Shown in pieces: positions 8,914 to 18,600 of a DNA stretch of 64,000 nucleotides. The translations under genes and the position numbers were made by a program. Each line of letters opens with the position of its first letter. Position 1 is the first letter of the stretch. A model generated the notes under the pieces. That model made no database searches. It saw nothing but the letters and a program-made list of their open reading frames with translations, and had not been told where the DNA came from. The DNA lies in the NCBI GenBank assembly GCA_001803165.1, contig MHAZ01000017.1, positions 62,001 through 126,000 on the forward strand, read 5' to 3'. This stretch comes from Stygiobacter sp. RIFOXYC2_FULL_38_25. Lineage in GTDB: Bacteria > Bacteroidota > Ignavibacteria > Ignavibacteriales > Melioribacteraceae.

Positions 8914-8959
8914 AACGAAGAGCTAAGATTATCACTCTTCGTTCTTCGTTCTACACTCC
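8914..8959. repeat. Inverted repeat plus ACTCTTC/GTTCTTC heptamers
   Basis: AACGAAGAG (8914-8922) pairs with CTCTTCGTT (8935-8943) over a 12-base loop. The right arm continues as heptamers CACTCTT, CGTTCTT, CGTTCTA, CACTCCC. The heptamers match the family that flanks four-helix element 2 at 53.7-54.2 kb, but here there is no small ORF in the loop. Confidence 0.65.
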
Positions 8960-8960
8960 C

Positions 8961-8984
8961 GCCTCGACTCGCGTCAAGCGAGGC
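8961..8984. terminator. Dispersed hairpin, copy A (GCCTCG...CGAGGC)
   Basis: A perfect 6-bp stem with a 12-base loop between the convergent DUF2442 and YkvA-like genes. Closely similar sequences are at 24394-24425 and 43530-43554. It could work as a bidirectional terminator, but it lacks a T-tract and is better described as a dispersed repeat. Confidence 0.5.
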
Positions 8985-8993
8985 GAGCTTCAC

Positions 8994-9332
8994 TCAATCG
9001 TAGTACGGGATAATCTCACTTCCCATAAATTTAAGAACAGCTGCTATAACCCCAAGATCATCTAAATAGCCGATGAGCGGAGCTAAATCCGGAATCGCGT
9101 CAATCGGACTTATAAAATAAATAAGCGCGCCGACGACAATTGATTTTCTGTACCAAGGAATATGTCGGTCACGCATGTAACGGTAAAGCGCTTTTACATC
9201 TTTAGCAAAACGGATTTTACTTCCGGCTTTTTCAACTTTCTCCCAAAGATTATCTTGAACGTAAGCACTGCCCCGCTCAACTTTCTCTTCGCTGTTATAC
9301 TGATCATCTAACTCATTAATATCATAATTCAT
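8994..9332 (-). CDS. YkvA-like DUF1232 membrane-associated protein
   Basis: 112 residues. The DUF1232 core is present: HIPWYRKSIVVGALIYFISPIDAIPD, where PIDAIPD is the family signature, followed by a weakly hydrophobic helix and GYLDDLGVIAAVL. Function is unknown; members are usually thought to be membrane associated. It follows the S9 peptidase gene after 12 bases, so it is probably the second gene of that operon. A truncated copy of its 3' end lies at 8179-8298. Confidence 0.85.
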   Translation of the reverse strand: MNYDINELDDQYNSEEKVERGSAYVQDNLWEKVEKAGSKIRFAKDVKALYRYMRDRHIPWYRKSIVVGALIYFISPIDAIPDLAPLIGYLDDLGVIAAVLKFMGSEIIPYYD

Positions 9333-9344
9333 TTTAAACCCCTT

Positions 9345-11384
9345 CTATTTTTTGAATTGTTCTATCCAATCGAAAACTGTGTTGTACCACAAACGAGAAT
9401 TTTGCGGCTTGAGTACAAAGTGAGTTTCATCCGGGAAATAAAGAAACTTGCTCGGTACACCTCTCCTTTGCAAATATGTGAAATGTTGGAAACCTTGTTC
9501 CTCGGGAACGCGGAAATCCATTCCACCTTGAATTACAAGCACTGGAGTTTTTACATTGCTTGCGTGTCTATGCGGCGAAAATTTATCATACATCGCTTTG
9601 TTAGACCAGGGCGTTCCCTTGTTATCCCACTCCGGAAACCAAAGTTGCTCTGTCGTTCCGTACATGCTTTCAATATTGAAAACACCCGCGTGACAAATAA
9701 GTGCATTGAAGCGATCTGTCTGAGTTGAAATCCATGCGGTCATGTATCCGCCGTATGAACCGCCCGCCGCAAAAAGATTTTTCGAATCTATGAATTTGTA
9801 TTGCTTCAAAGCGTTATCAACGCAGCTCATAATATCTGTGTAAGGCTTGCCGCCCCAATCGCCGCTGATTGCGTCTGTAAACTTCTGTCCAAATCCGGTA
9901 GAGCCGCGGAAGTTTGGTGCAAAAACTACATAACCTTTGGATGCGAAGAGCTGCAGGTTCCATCTAAAATGAAATTGATCCGAAGTAGTTCCTTGCGGTC
10001 CACCGTGAATTACAACAAGCAACGGATATTTTTTGTTTGCATCAAAAAATGGCGGCTTGATTAACAATGATTGAACTTGCACTCCGTCTTTTGCTTTCGT
10101 CCAAAATGATTCTGTTGCGTTCATATCGAGTTGAGCCAACAAATCTTTATTCAGTGACGTAATCTGTTTGATTTCTCCGCTGGATAAATTCATTGAACAA
10201 AGTTCAATGGGCATATTACTCTTCTGATGTTTGAAGTAGAGTATGCTGCCATCCGGCGAAATTTCCATATCGTTGCTGTAAGCTTCTTTAACCAGCAATG
10301 TGAGTTCACTTGTTTCTACATTCAATTTATATATGGAGTGAAACGATTCGCGGTCAGCATCAAAGTAAATGAATTTTGAATCTGGAGAGAAAACTACTTT
10401 GCCAACAGAAATATCAAATTTTGCGGATAGGTCTTTAGTCTGTTTTGTTGTTCTATCATAAAGCATCAAACGAAGTTTATCAGCTTCAAAACCGGCACGT
10501 TCCATCGAAAGAAAAGCTAAATACTTCCCATCGGGTGAATAAACCGGCTGGTTATCATTTCCTTTGCTTGTAGAAATTGTATTGAATTGCCCGCCGAATT
10601 TTTTTGCGTTGATTAGAGCAATGTCATTATTTGTGCTTGTTGCGAGCTTTGTACCGGAATCCTTTTTGTAACTATCAAAATTGATTGTTAGAGCAACCTC
10701 CTTGTCAATTGGAGAAAATGCGTAATCAAGATGACCGCCGAGTGCAATAGGGGGAACATCGGCGTAGGAATCTTTTGTTAAGTCTAAAGATTTTTTTGTT
10801 TCCATGTTCAACAAGAAAAGATGACTAACTTTCTCTCCGCGCCAATCATTAAAATTGCGGTAATAGAGACTGCTGAAAATTTTCGCTTTCACTTTGCTTG
10901 CTTCGGCAGCTTTATCTTTTTGTTCGTTACACTCTTGCGAATCACAATCCGGATAAACCGAAGAAACAAACAGCGCAAACTTTCCATCTTTACTCCAAAC
11001 TAAGTCGGAAGCACCGGTGTAGAGAGTTGTAAGCTGTTCATCATTCTTGCCATCGAGATCGCAGAGCCAGATTTGTCCTTTCATTTCGTAAGAAATCTTT
11101 TTCCCATCAGGAGTAAACTTTGGTGCGCTTTCTCCGGCTTCACTATTCTTAAGCGGGTGTAAATTTGTTCCATCAGAATTCATTATCCATATATCGGAAT
11201 TGCCTTTGTTCGTTTCCATATTGTAAGAAGTAACTGCAAATGCAATTAGCTTTCCGTCCGGCGATAAACTGTAATCGCCAATACGCTTCATGTTCCATAA
11301 ATCTTCTACAGTGATTGCCCGCTTTTGAGCGGAGAGAGTTGTTACAACGAGAATCAAAAGTATAAAGCGAAAGAAATATTTCAT
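9345..11384 (-). CDS. S9 family prolyl oligopeptidase-like peptidase, exported
   Basis: 679 residues with a signal peptide (FFRFILLILVVTTLSAQ). The N-terminal two-thirds is a beta-propeller of WD40-like PD40 repeats (SPDGKLIAF, TPDGKKISY, SPDGKYLAF, SPDSKFIYF). The C-terminal third is an alpha/beta hydrolase with GGSYGGYM (Ser543), GGMDFRVP (Asp623) and DETHF (His655). That is the S9C acylaminoacyl/dipeptidyl-peptidase arrangement. It should cleave short peptides in the periplasm. No type IX tail. Upstream partner of the YkvA-like gene. Confidence 0.93.
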   Translation of the reverse strand: MKYFFRFILLILVVTTLSAQKRAITVEDLWNMKRIGDYSLSPDGKLIAFAVTSYNMETNKGNSDIWIMNSDGTNLHPLKNSEAGESAPKFTPDGKKISYEMKGQIWLCDLDGKNDEQLTTLYTGASDLVWSKDGKFALFVSSVYPDCDSQECNEQKDKAAEASKVKAKIFSSLYYRNFNDWRGEKVSHLFLLNMETKKSLDLTKDSYADVPPIALGGHLDYAFSPIDKEVALTINFDSYKKDSGTKLATSTNNDIALINAKKFGGQFNTISTSKGNDNQPVYSPDGKYLAFLSMERAGFEADKLRLMLYDRTTKQTKDLSAKFDISVGKVVFSPDSKFIYFDADRESFHSIYKLNVETSELTLLVKEAYSNDMEISPDGSILYFKHQKSNMPIELCSMNLSSGEIKQITSLNKDLLAQLDMNATESFWTKAKDGVQVQSLLIKPPFFDANKKYPLLVVIHGGPQGTTSDQFHFRWNLQLFASKGYVVFAPNFRGSTGFGQKFTDAISGDWGGKPYTDIMSCVDNALKQYKFIDSKNLFAAGGSYGGYMTAWISTQTDRFNALICHAGVFNIESMYGTTEQLWFPEWDNKGTPWSNKAMYDKFSPHRHASNVKTPVLVIQGGMDFRVPEEQGFQHFTYLQRRGVPSKFLYFPDETHFVLKPQNSRLWYNTVFDWIEQFKK

Positions 11385-11454
11385 TGCAGCCTCGAATGAT
11401 TTTTAAGTGATTGCAAATTAGGAAAAGCTGGATGGAAATTAAATACAAATCTAT

Positions 11455-11823
11455 TTACTTATGAAGAGGCAAAGTTCTGATACGGATTTTTTCCGGTTCA
11501 ATTAGAATGAGAGAACCGTTTATTAACTCACCGCTGTGATTATCAATTATTACTTTAATTGCAGATAACTGAGTTGTTGGGTTGTATGAAAAAAATCTGA
11601 AAAGGATTACGGAAGGAAGATTCCTATTCCATCTGGAAAGTAAGTAACCAAAGTCAGTATCTGCCGTAATGATTATAAAATTATTTTCGAAAGCGAATTC
11701 AAAAATCTCTTGGTCGGTCGCATTTTGTTTATCAATATCTTTTACATGAAGACACTCAAAACCGAAGGCGGAAATGGAACCCGCAAGTTTAGGAGAGAGA
11801 TTATTGTCAATTAGAAATTTCAT
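11455..11823 (-). CDS. DUF5615 PIN-like protein, putative toxin
   Basis: 122 residues. MKFLIDNNLSPKLA at the N-terminus, a conserved KDIDKQNATDQEIFEFA segment and IIITADTDFGYLL give the acidic residues of a PIN-like nuclease fold (Mut7-C-related DUF5615). Members are the toxin half of toxin-antitoxin pairs with DUF433 proteins. Its ATG directly follows the stop codon of the DUF433 gene with no spacer, which indicates translational coupling. RNase activity is inferred from the family only. Confidence 0.85.
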   Translation of the reverse strand: MKFLIDNNLSPKLAGSISAFGFECLHVKDIDKQNATDQEIFEFAFENNFIIITADTDFGYLLSRWNRNLPSVILFRFFSYNPTTQLSAIKVIIDNHSGELINGSLILIEPEKIRIRTLPLHK

Positions 11824-12051
11824 CTAAATTGCTAAAGGAAGTTCTCTATAACGCAGTTGTTCGGATGCAAATTTTAGCGCTTCTTTTATGTCTTCTTTTT
11901 CAAGTTCAGAGTGCTCTGCTAAAATGTAATTCTCGTCATAACCTTCAGCTAACATTGCAATAATTGTTGAGATGGGCATCCTGAGATCGCGGATACAAGG
12001 TACGCCACCCATTTTATTAGGGTCAATCGTTATTCGTTTATAGTTATACAT
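11824..12051 (-). CDS. DUF433 protein, putative antitoxin
   Basis: 75 residues beginning MYNYKRITIDPNKMGGVPCIRDLRMPISTIIAMLAEGYDE, the full DUF433 pattern: a small winged-helix-like domain that is the usual partner of DUF5615 PIN-like toxins (VapB45-type). First gene of a two-gene operon; probably binds its own promoter and neutralises the protein encoded next. The upstream region 12052-12160 is shared with the divergent nitroreductase gene. Confidence 0.85.
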   Translation of the reverse strand: MYNYKRITIDPNKMGGVPCIRDLRMPISTIIAMLAEGYDENYILAEHSELEKEDIKEALKFASEQLRYRELPLAI

Positions 12052-12160
12052 AAAATATCCTTTATTACTACAATCAATTTACTGAATGATTTTTGCAAAT
12101 TAAAGCCAAATGGAACTGAATGGTTTATATGCACGTTATTTGATTGTTAGGTTAATATAA

Positions 12161-12775
12161 ATGAAAGAAAACATGATAAAAGAGGCAAAAACAGAGCATA
12201 AAGTTCACGAGTTAATTAAAAAGAGATGGAGCGCGAGATCGTTTTCAGAAAAAGAAATTACTCAAGAAGAGCTTGATACAATTTTAGAAGCTGCGGGTTG
12301 GGCTTTTAGTGCAATGAATTATCAACCATGGCGTTATATCTACGCTTTCAAAAAGGATTCGGAAAACTTTTCAAAGTTAGCAGATTGCCTTGCCGGATCA
12401 AACAAGACTTGGGGAAAAGAAGCGTCCGTGCTAATTATGTCTTTGGCAAAAAAAAAATATGATAACGGAGTTCCAAACAAAGCAGCCCTGCATGATGTTG
12501 GCGCTGCTAATGCGACTCTGATGTTGCAAGCTACCTCAATGAATATTTATGGTCATCTTATGGGTGGATTCGATAGGGAGAAAGCTATAGAGCTTTTCAA
12601 TATTGATATAACTGAGTATGAACCTATTGTTTTTATTGCGCTCGGTTATCTTGATACACCGGAGAAATTAGAAGAGCCTTTCAAAACACGAGAAGTTACT
12701 CCGCGTACACGTAAAGCAATCTCCGAGTTTGCGATTGAATTTAAGAGTGAAACTGAAGAAGTATTAACCAGATAA
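12161..12775 (+). CDS. Nitroreductase family protein
   Basis: 204 residues. The FMN-binding nitroreductase fold is seen as KKRWSARSFSEKEI (the RxSxRxF phosphate-binding start), ILEAAGWAFSAMNYQPWRY and HDVGAANATLMLQATSMNIYGHLMGGFD. These enzymes use NAD(P)H and FMN to reduce nitro groups, quinones or enones; the physiological substrate is not predictable. Single gene, divergent from the DUF433/DUF5615 operon. Confidence 0.9.
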   Translation: MKENMIKEAKTEHKVHELIKKRWSARSFSEKEITQEELDTILEAAGWAFSAMNYQPWRYIYAFKKDSENFSKLADCLAGSNKTWGKEASVLIMSLAKKKYDNGVPNKAALHDVGAANATLMLQATSMNIYGHLMGGFDREKAIELFNIDITEYEPIVFIALGYLDTPEKLEEPFKTREVTPRTRKAISEFAIEFKSETEEVLTR

Positions 12776-12796
12776 TTTTCTTCGTGAACATTTGTG

Positions 12797-12845
12797 GTTA
12801 AAAAAACTTAACCGCAAAGGACGCAAAGATTTCACTAAGAGCACA
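12797..12845. repeat. CGCAAAG-type degenerate repeat
   Basis: Spacer between the nitroreductase and pgl ends, with the pieces ACCGCAAAGGACGCAAAG, CACTAAGAG and CACAAAG. A related stretch is at 6817-6839. Preceding sequence TTTGTGGTTAA is partly complementary to CTTAACCGCAAA, which could form a hairpin. Confidence 0.5.
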
Positions 12846-12850
12846 AAGTT

Positions 12851-13588
12851 TTATACCATTAAATTTGCTGCCGCTTCATCCAACATCCAGATTAACCTTC
12901 CATGTTTTGGTTTAACAAACGAAGCCGGAAGTTTTTCAAAATCATTTTTCTTGTTGATGATTGTATCAATCATTTTTGCTTTGCCGATACCTGTTACAAG
13001 GAAAATTATTTCAGAAGCATTGTTAATTACTTCGACCGTAAGAGTGATTCTTTTTTGGCAGAGTTCGGGATGTTGCGCAACTTCACAAATGTTTTTCGAA
13101 TTGAGTAACTCGATTTGATTTGGAAAAATTGAGGCGGTGTGTCCATCTTCGCCCAAACCAAGTAGAATTAAATCGAACGAAGGAACACCATATTTTATCG
13201 CAACGTTTTCCATGATGATGTTTGAATAGCGAACCGCTTCTTTTGATGGAACATTGCTGCCGTCAATAGCAAAAATATTCTCAGCCGGAATTTCAATTTC
13301 ATCAAACAGATTTCCCTTTGTCATCGAGTAATTGCTATCGGGATGATCTGCCGGAACGCAGCGCTCATCCCCCCAAAAGAATTTTATCTTGTTCCAACTG
13401 ATTTTGTTTTTATAATTCTGAGCTAAATATCTAAAGATTATTTTTGGTGTTGAACCGCCGGAAAGAGCAACAGTAAAATAATCTTCTGTATCGTTAGCTC
13501 CGCTTTGTAACAGCCTCGCAACTTTTTCGGAAAGTTCATCTATATTTTTTGAAACATCAATTTTATAGTTCACAGTAAATCCCATCAT
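12851..13588 (-). CDS. pgl: 6-phosphogluconolactonase
   Basis: 245 residues of the DevB/SOL type that hydrolyses 6-phosphogluconolactone, the second step of the oxidative pentose phosphate pathway. Motifs: VALSGGSTPKIIF, FFWGDERCVP followed by DSNYSM, and LLGLGEDGHTASIFP. The start overlaps the 3' end of zwf by 26 bases; two ATGs are adjacent (13588, 13585). Overlap and pathway order show that the genes are cotranscribed. Cytoplasmic. Confidence 0.94.
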   Translation of the reverse strand: MMGFTVNYKIDVSKNIDELSEKVARLLQSGANDTEDYFTVALSGGSTPKIIFRYLAQNYKNKISWNKIKFFWGDERCVPADHPDSNYSMTKGNLFDEIEIPAENIFAIDGSNVPSKEAVRYSNIIMENVAIKYGVPSFDLILLGLGEDGHTASIFPNQIELLNSKNICEVAQHPELCQKRITLTVEVINNASEIIFLVTGIGKAKMIDTIINKKNDFEKLPASFVKPKHGRLIWMLDEAAANLMV

Positions 13589-15083
13589 CAGACAAATTCT
13601 TGCAAGGATAACGCCATGTCATCATTTTGCCTTCAATAAGATCGTCGGTTTTTTCCGGTCCCCAAGAGCCCGATGGGTAACCAAACAGAGGAATATCTTT
13701 TTCGCTTTTCCAAGCGTCCAAAATTGGAGTTAAGAATTTCCACAAAGCCATTACTTCTTCCGTTCGCGCAAACAAAGTTGAATCACCTTTCATCGAATCG
13801 TAAATCAAACGCTCGTAAGCTGATGGAATTCTTCCAACTGATAAATCCGAATAGTGGAAATCCATGTTCACGGTTTGAACATCGAAACCTTGTCCAGGAA
13901 TTTTCATTCCAAACTTTAGTAAGATTCCTTCATCCGGCTGTATTCTAATAACAAGTTGGTTATGAGAGTTAACACTTCCATTTTTCTTGAACAAGAAATG
14001 AGGAGTTTGTTTGAAGTGTATTACAACCTCGTTAACACGAGTCGGCAAACGCTTTCCGGTACGGATGTAAAATGGAATTCCGCCCCAGCGCCAGTTATCA
14101 ATATAAAATTTTAACGCCGCAAAAGTTTCTGTAGTTGAATTTTGTGCTACACCTTTTTCTTCCCGGTATCCTATCAATTGTTCGCCTTTAACTTTGCTTG
14201 CAATGTATTGTCCGCGTATTGCAACGGATTTAACATCTTCCGGTTTGATTGGACGGAAAGATTGTATCACTTTTAATATTTCGTTACGAATAGAATCCGC
14301 TTCAAGTGAAGTTGGCGGCTCCATTGCAACAAGCGCAACTATTTGCAGTAAATGGTTTTGAACCATATCTCTTAACGCACCGGAAGATTCGTAATAGCCG
14401 CCTCGTCCTTCTACACCAATACTTTCTGCAGATGTAACTTCAACGTGGTCAATAAAATTTCTGTTCCAGAGGGGCTCAAATATTCCATTGGAAAATCTTG
14501 TTACCAAAAGATTTTGAACAGTTTCTTTGCCGAGATAATGATCAATTCTGTAAATCTGATTTTCATTCCAAGAGTCTAAAATTTCTTGTTTGAGTTTTTC
14601 TGCCGATGCAAGATCGTAACCAAACGGTTTTTCTATGATTAACCTTTTCCAGCCGCCGCTTTCATCGTTTAGTTTGTGAGCCGCAAGATTCTTTGGAATA
14701 ACTCCATAAAGACTTGGCGGAGTTGATAAGTAATAAATCGCGTTGCCGGAAATTTCGTGTTTAACACGCAACTCTTGAAGCCGCTTCTTCAAAGTTCTAT
14801 AATCGTTTACATCTTCAGTGTTAACAGATTGATAATAAACTTTGTTGAGAAACTCATCTTCTTTGGTATGGTCTTCGATCTCGCGGAATTCACTCAGCGC
14901 GGTTTTCATGTTATGCCGGAAAGCTTCATCATCTAAATTAGTTCTGGAAACGCCGAGCAGGGCAAAACTATCCGGCAGAAGATTTTGAACAAACAAAGAA
15001 TAGATTGCCGGAATTAGTTTACGCTTGGTTAAATCGCCGGAAGCGCCAAAGATTACAAAGATGTGGGCAGAGGGTTTATTCAT
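13563..15083 (-). CDS. zwf: Glucose-6-phosphate 1-dehydrogenase
   Basis: 506 residues. Oxidises glucose-6-phosphate with NAD(P)+ to 6-phosphogluconolactone. The N-terminal Rossmann motif is FGASGDLTKRKLIPA, and the active-site signature RIDHYLGKE is near residue 180. EKPFGYDLASA lies before it and the C-terminal dimer domain is complete. First gene of the zwf-pgl operon; no gnd gene in the window. Confidence 0.96.
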   Translation of the reverse strand: MNKPSAHIFVIFGASGDLTKRKLIPAIYSLFVQNLLPDSFALLGVSRTNLDDEAFRHNMKTALSEFREIEDHTKEDEFLNKVYYQSVNTEDVNDYRTLKKRLQELRVKHEISGNAIYYLSTPPSLYGVIPKNLAAHKLNDESGGWKRLIIEKPFGYDLASAEKLKQEILDSWNENQIYRIDHYLGKETVQNLLVTRFSNGIFEPLWNRNFIDHVEVTSAESIGVEGRGGYYESSGALRDMVQNHLLQIVALVAMEPPTSLEADSIRNEILKVIQSFRPIKPEDVKSVAIRGQYIASKVKGEQLIGYREEKGVAQNSTTETFAALKFYIDNWRWGGIPFYIRTGKRLPTRVNEVVIHFKQTPHFLFKKNGSVNSHNQLVIRIQPDEGILLKFGMKIPGQGFDVQTVNMDFHYSDLSVGRIPSAYERLIYDSMKGDSTLFARTEEVMALWKFLTPILDAWKSEKDIPLFGYPSGSWGPEKTDDLIEGKMMTWRYPCKNLSDDGIYCEL

Positions 15084-15383
15084 GTAATGCTCTTTCTTAG
15101 ATTAAAAAGTAATAAGCAAAGTTAATTCTAAAAATTATAGGACAAAAGTTAGATAGATAATGAAAAGTATGATTCTGTTAATTTTGATATCTGTGTTTAT
15201 TGGTGAAAAATATTTTTCTTTCAAATTTGATTTTTATTGCTACGCTTTAAGTGTTTTTGTATAATCAAAAAGGATTTAGAGCTCCTTTTCTTTCCCGCGA
15301 GTATGTATATAAGTGTTTCGTTTTATACATAGATAAATAACAAGAAAGCATTTACTTATTATTTTATCAACGCGAGGTATGAT
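15084..15383. other. Intergenic region without a recognised feature
   Basis: 300 bases between the divergent zwf and the remnant ORF at 15384. Very AT-rich. It probably holds the zwf promoter, but I see no clear -35/-10 pair, hairpin or repeat. Confidence 0.4.
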
Positions 15384-15611
15384 TTGAAAGGCGCAGTTAT
15401 ATTATTTGTGGTCTTTTGGTATACTGTAAAAATATTTGGTGGTACATATAGCGGGGGAAATGGTAGTTCAGAGAATCCATATCAGATTTCAAGCCCATTA
15501 AACTTAGCAGAATTTTGTGCAACTACATCCGATTGGGCAAGAGGAGTTTATTTATATAAACTGCAAACGGATAATTTTAATGCTGTTCGGAAATTGATTT
15601 TTATTAAATAA
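15384..15611 (+). pseudogene. Remnant of a type IX-secreted protein (N-terminus joined to sorting tail)
   Basis: 75 codons from a TTG with GAGG ten bases upstream. The first half, GGTYSGGNGSSENPYQISSPLNL, is the typical mature N-terminus of secreted GLUG/beta-helix proteins in this phylum. The last 25 residues, GVYLYKLQTDNFNAVRKLIFIK, match the end of the type IX tail in the next gene (GVYFYKLQSGSFVQTKKFILLK). Everything in between is missing. It is best explained by an in-frame internal deletion of a larger secreted-protein gene. It keeps a signal-like hydrophobic start and could still be expressed. Confidence 0.65.
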
Positions 15612-15665
15612 GGTTGATATGATTTAATTTAATTTCAATAAAGAGGCTTTAGTAAAGGAGTTAAA

Positions 15666-18600
15666 ATGAAAACTTACATAAGAACTCGAATTTTGCTAGT
15701 GGTCTTTTATTTTATTTTTTCGGGAAATATTATTGCGCAATATGATGATTGGAGAACAATTCCAACTAATGGAATTAGCGAGGTTAAAGCAGTTATTGAA
15801 GTTGATGGAGAGATGTATACTATTGGAATTGGATTTAATAAATCAACCGATGGAGGTGAAACATGGCAAAATGTAACCAACATTAATAATTTTTATGGTG
15901 GAAAAGATGTCTGGATGACTTCCAAAACAAATGGCATTGCAATTGGCTATGATGAAATATTCAGAACAACGGATGCATGGCAGACAGCTGCACGAGTTGA
16001 AAATATTAATAGTGTAAAAAGTATTTTCATGATTAACGAAAATGTTGGCTGGGCTGCCGGCTCTTTTGGTTATCTCTACAAAACAACGGATAATGGACAA
16101 TCGTGGATACTTAATAGACAAGATCCGAATATGTTTTATAACAGCTTTAATAGTGTTTCATTTAATACACCCCAGACAGGACACATTGTAGGCGAAAATA
16201 TTTATAAAACTTCAATTGACGGCGGCAATACTTGGCAAATGAATACTAATGTACCTGACTATGGCGATTTTAGAAATGTGTATTTTTTTGATGCAAATAA
16301 TGGATGGATTATTGGCGGCAACGGACTAATTTTTAATACATCAAATGGGGGAAATATATGGCAGAAGCAAACCAGTAACACTACAAACACATTAACAAGT
16401 ATTTCATTTATTAATTCTCAAGTTGGATATGCTGTTGGCGAAAATGGAACAGTAATGAAAACTACCAATTCGGGATCAACTTGGATAACCGTAAACCTAA
16501 ATTCAACTAACCATTTCAGGGATGTGCTTACTAAATCAAACGGTGAAGTATGGATTGTTGGTACACATAGTCAAATATTAACAAATAAACCCGCTCCTCA
16601 AAAAATAAATCTCACAACTTCAGTATTTCCAGTGGAGGCTGCTGCTGATGGATGTACAATTACTCCTTCCGGCACAAACCAATATGATCTTAATACAAAT
16701 GTTAGTATGGATGCAAACGCGGGGACCGGTTGGGTATGGGATAAGTGGAGTGGTTCATTATCAGGTTCAGTGAAACCCCAAACACTCATAATGGATGCTG
16801 ATAAAAATGTTGTTGCTAATTTTCAACCTATATTAAATCTTGCTCTTACTTCACCACCGGACGAAAATCATTGCTTACCAAATGAAAACGAAGAAATCAC
16901 AATCGCTACAGCAAAAATATTTGTTGATGGAGTAGATTGGCAATTGACCGGAATTACTTTCTCTGCTGTTGAAAAATTTAAATCGGATTTTACAGAAGCT
17001 TGGATTGAATATTCTGGGATAAAACTGAAAGGGACAATAGCTACTGACTCAGATGGATTTATCATATCAATTGCCTTTACGCCGAATCAAATCATTCAGG
17101 AAGGAACAACACTTGATGTGCGGTTATTCTTTATGCTCAGCTTCCCTTCTACTTCACCAGATAAATATATCCCTAGTGCCTTATCTACTATATTGAAATA
17201 CAAAGTAAGTATTCATGTAGGACAGGTACAATGCGTCCCAATACCAGAATCAGCCAAACCTGGAGTAAAAACACCGGTCTATCCTCCGACAATTTTCTAT
17301 TCAAATATTCTAACTATTGCTTCAATCTGGAATGTTAGCAGAAATCCTTATAAACCCTTTAGTACCATTAAAGAAGCTATAGAATCAAATGAAACACAGC
17401 CTGATGACCTCATAAGGTTATGTCCCGGTTTGTATCTTGAAAGCGTAGCTGTAGATAAGCCGCTTACAATATTTTCATCGGATGGATATGAACGAACTAT
17501 TTGGCAACCTGATTCACAGGAAAAAATAAATACAGATAAAAATATTTTAACAATTAAAAAAAGTAACACTAAAATTTTCGGAATTTCATTCATGAAAGGC
17601 AGTAAGGCTATCTCTTTAGATGCTGGTGGACAAAAGCTAGCAAACATTGAAATAAAAGAAAATTATTTTCAAGACAATACGTGGGGTATATTTTCCACTA
17701 AAACGGATTCCAGTTATTTCTTCCGGAATATCTTGTGCGATTACTTAACTATTTTAAATGGCGTTGGAAATGTTTGTGAGAAAAACAGTATCCAAAGCGA
17801 TTTGCATCTTATTAGTAAGAGTAGCAATAACACCGTTAAAGAAAATATTTTTGGGGGTGATAATGCCGGACTTGAAATTGATTCTAATTCAACTGAGAAT
17901 AATATTATCGGAAATACTTTTGGATTAAAAGAAGATGGGAATACCGAATGGGCAATCAAAGGTGATGGTATTCAATTGGCAGGCAAATTAAATATTATTG
18001 AAAACAACATCATTTCAAATTGCATGTATGGAATTATCTTACAATCTGCGAAGAATAATATTGTTAGAGGTAATATTATTGGATTAAATTCAGACAAAAC
18101 TAAAGTAATGAAAAATATGGTTGGCATATTTGCTGATAAGGGTGGCTGTAGTGCAAATATTATAGAAAATAATATTATTTGCGGTAGTAGAGAAGCTGCA
18201 ATAAAATTTGCTGCCCAAAGATATGATGATGAAATAAATGTTGAGAATATAATTAGAAACAACATTTTTGGACTAAGTGATACTGGTATTATAACCGAGC
18301 AACTAAATTTAGTAGGTTTAATATTGCCTAACTTCTGCAATCATAATCTTATCGAAGCCAATACATTTGGATTTAACGGCGTCGTTGCCTATATATCTGG
18401 TAATTCAAATAGAATTTCCAATAACAAATTTGGTACAGATATATCCGGTTCAAAACAAGTAGCATCGTCAATTGGTGTTGTCCTATCGGGGGAAGAAAAC
18501 ATGATCTCATCAAATATTTTTGCAACTTACGGCATTGGTCTCACACTAGGAGTAAGTAAAAATGCTGTGGATCCAGTTTGTAGAAGTAATTATATTATTT

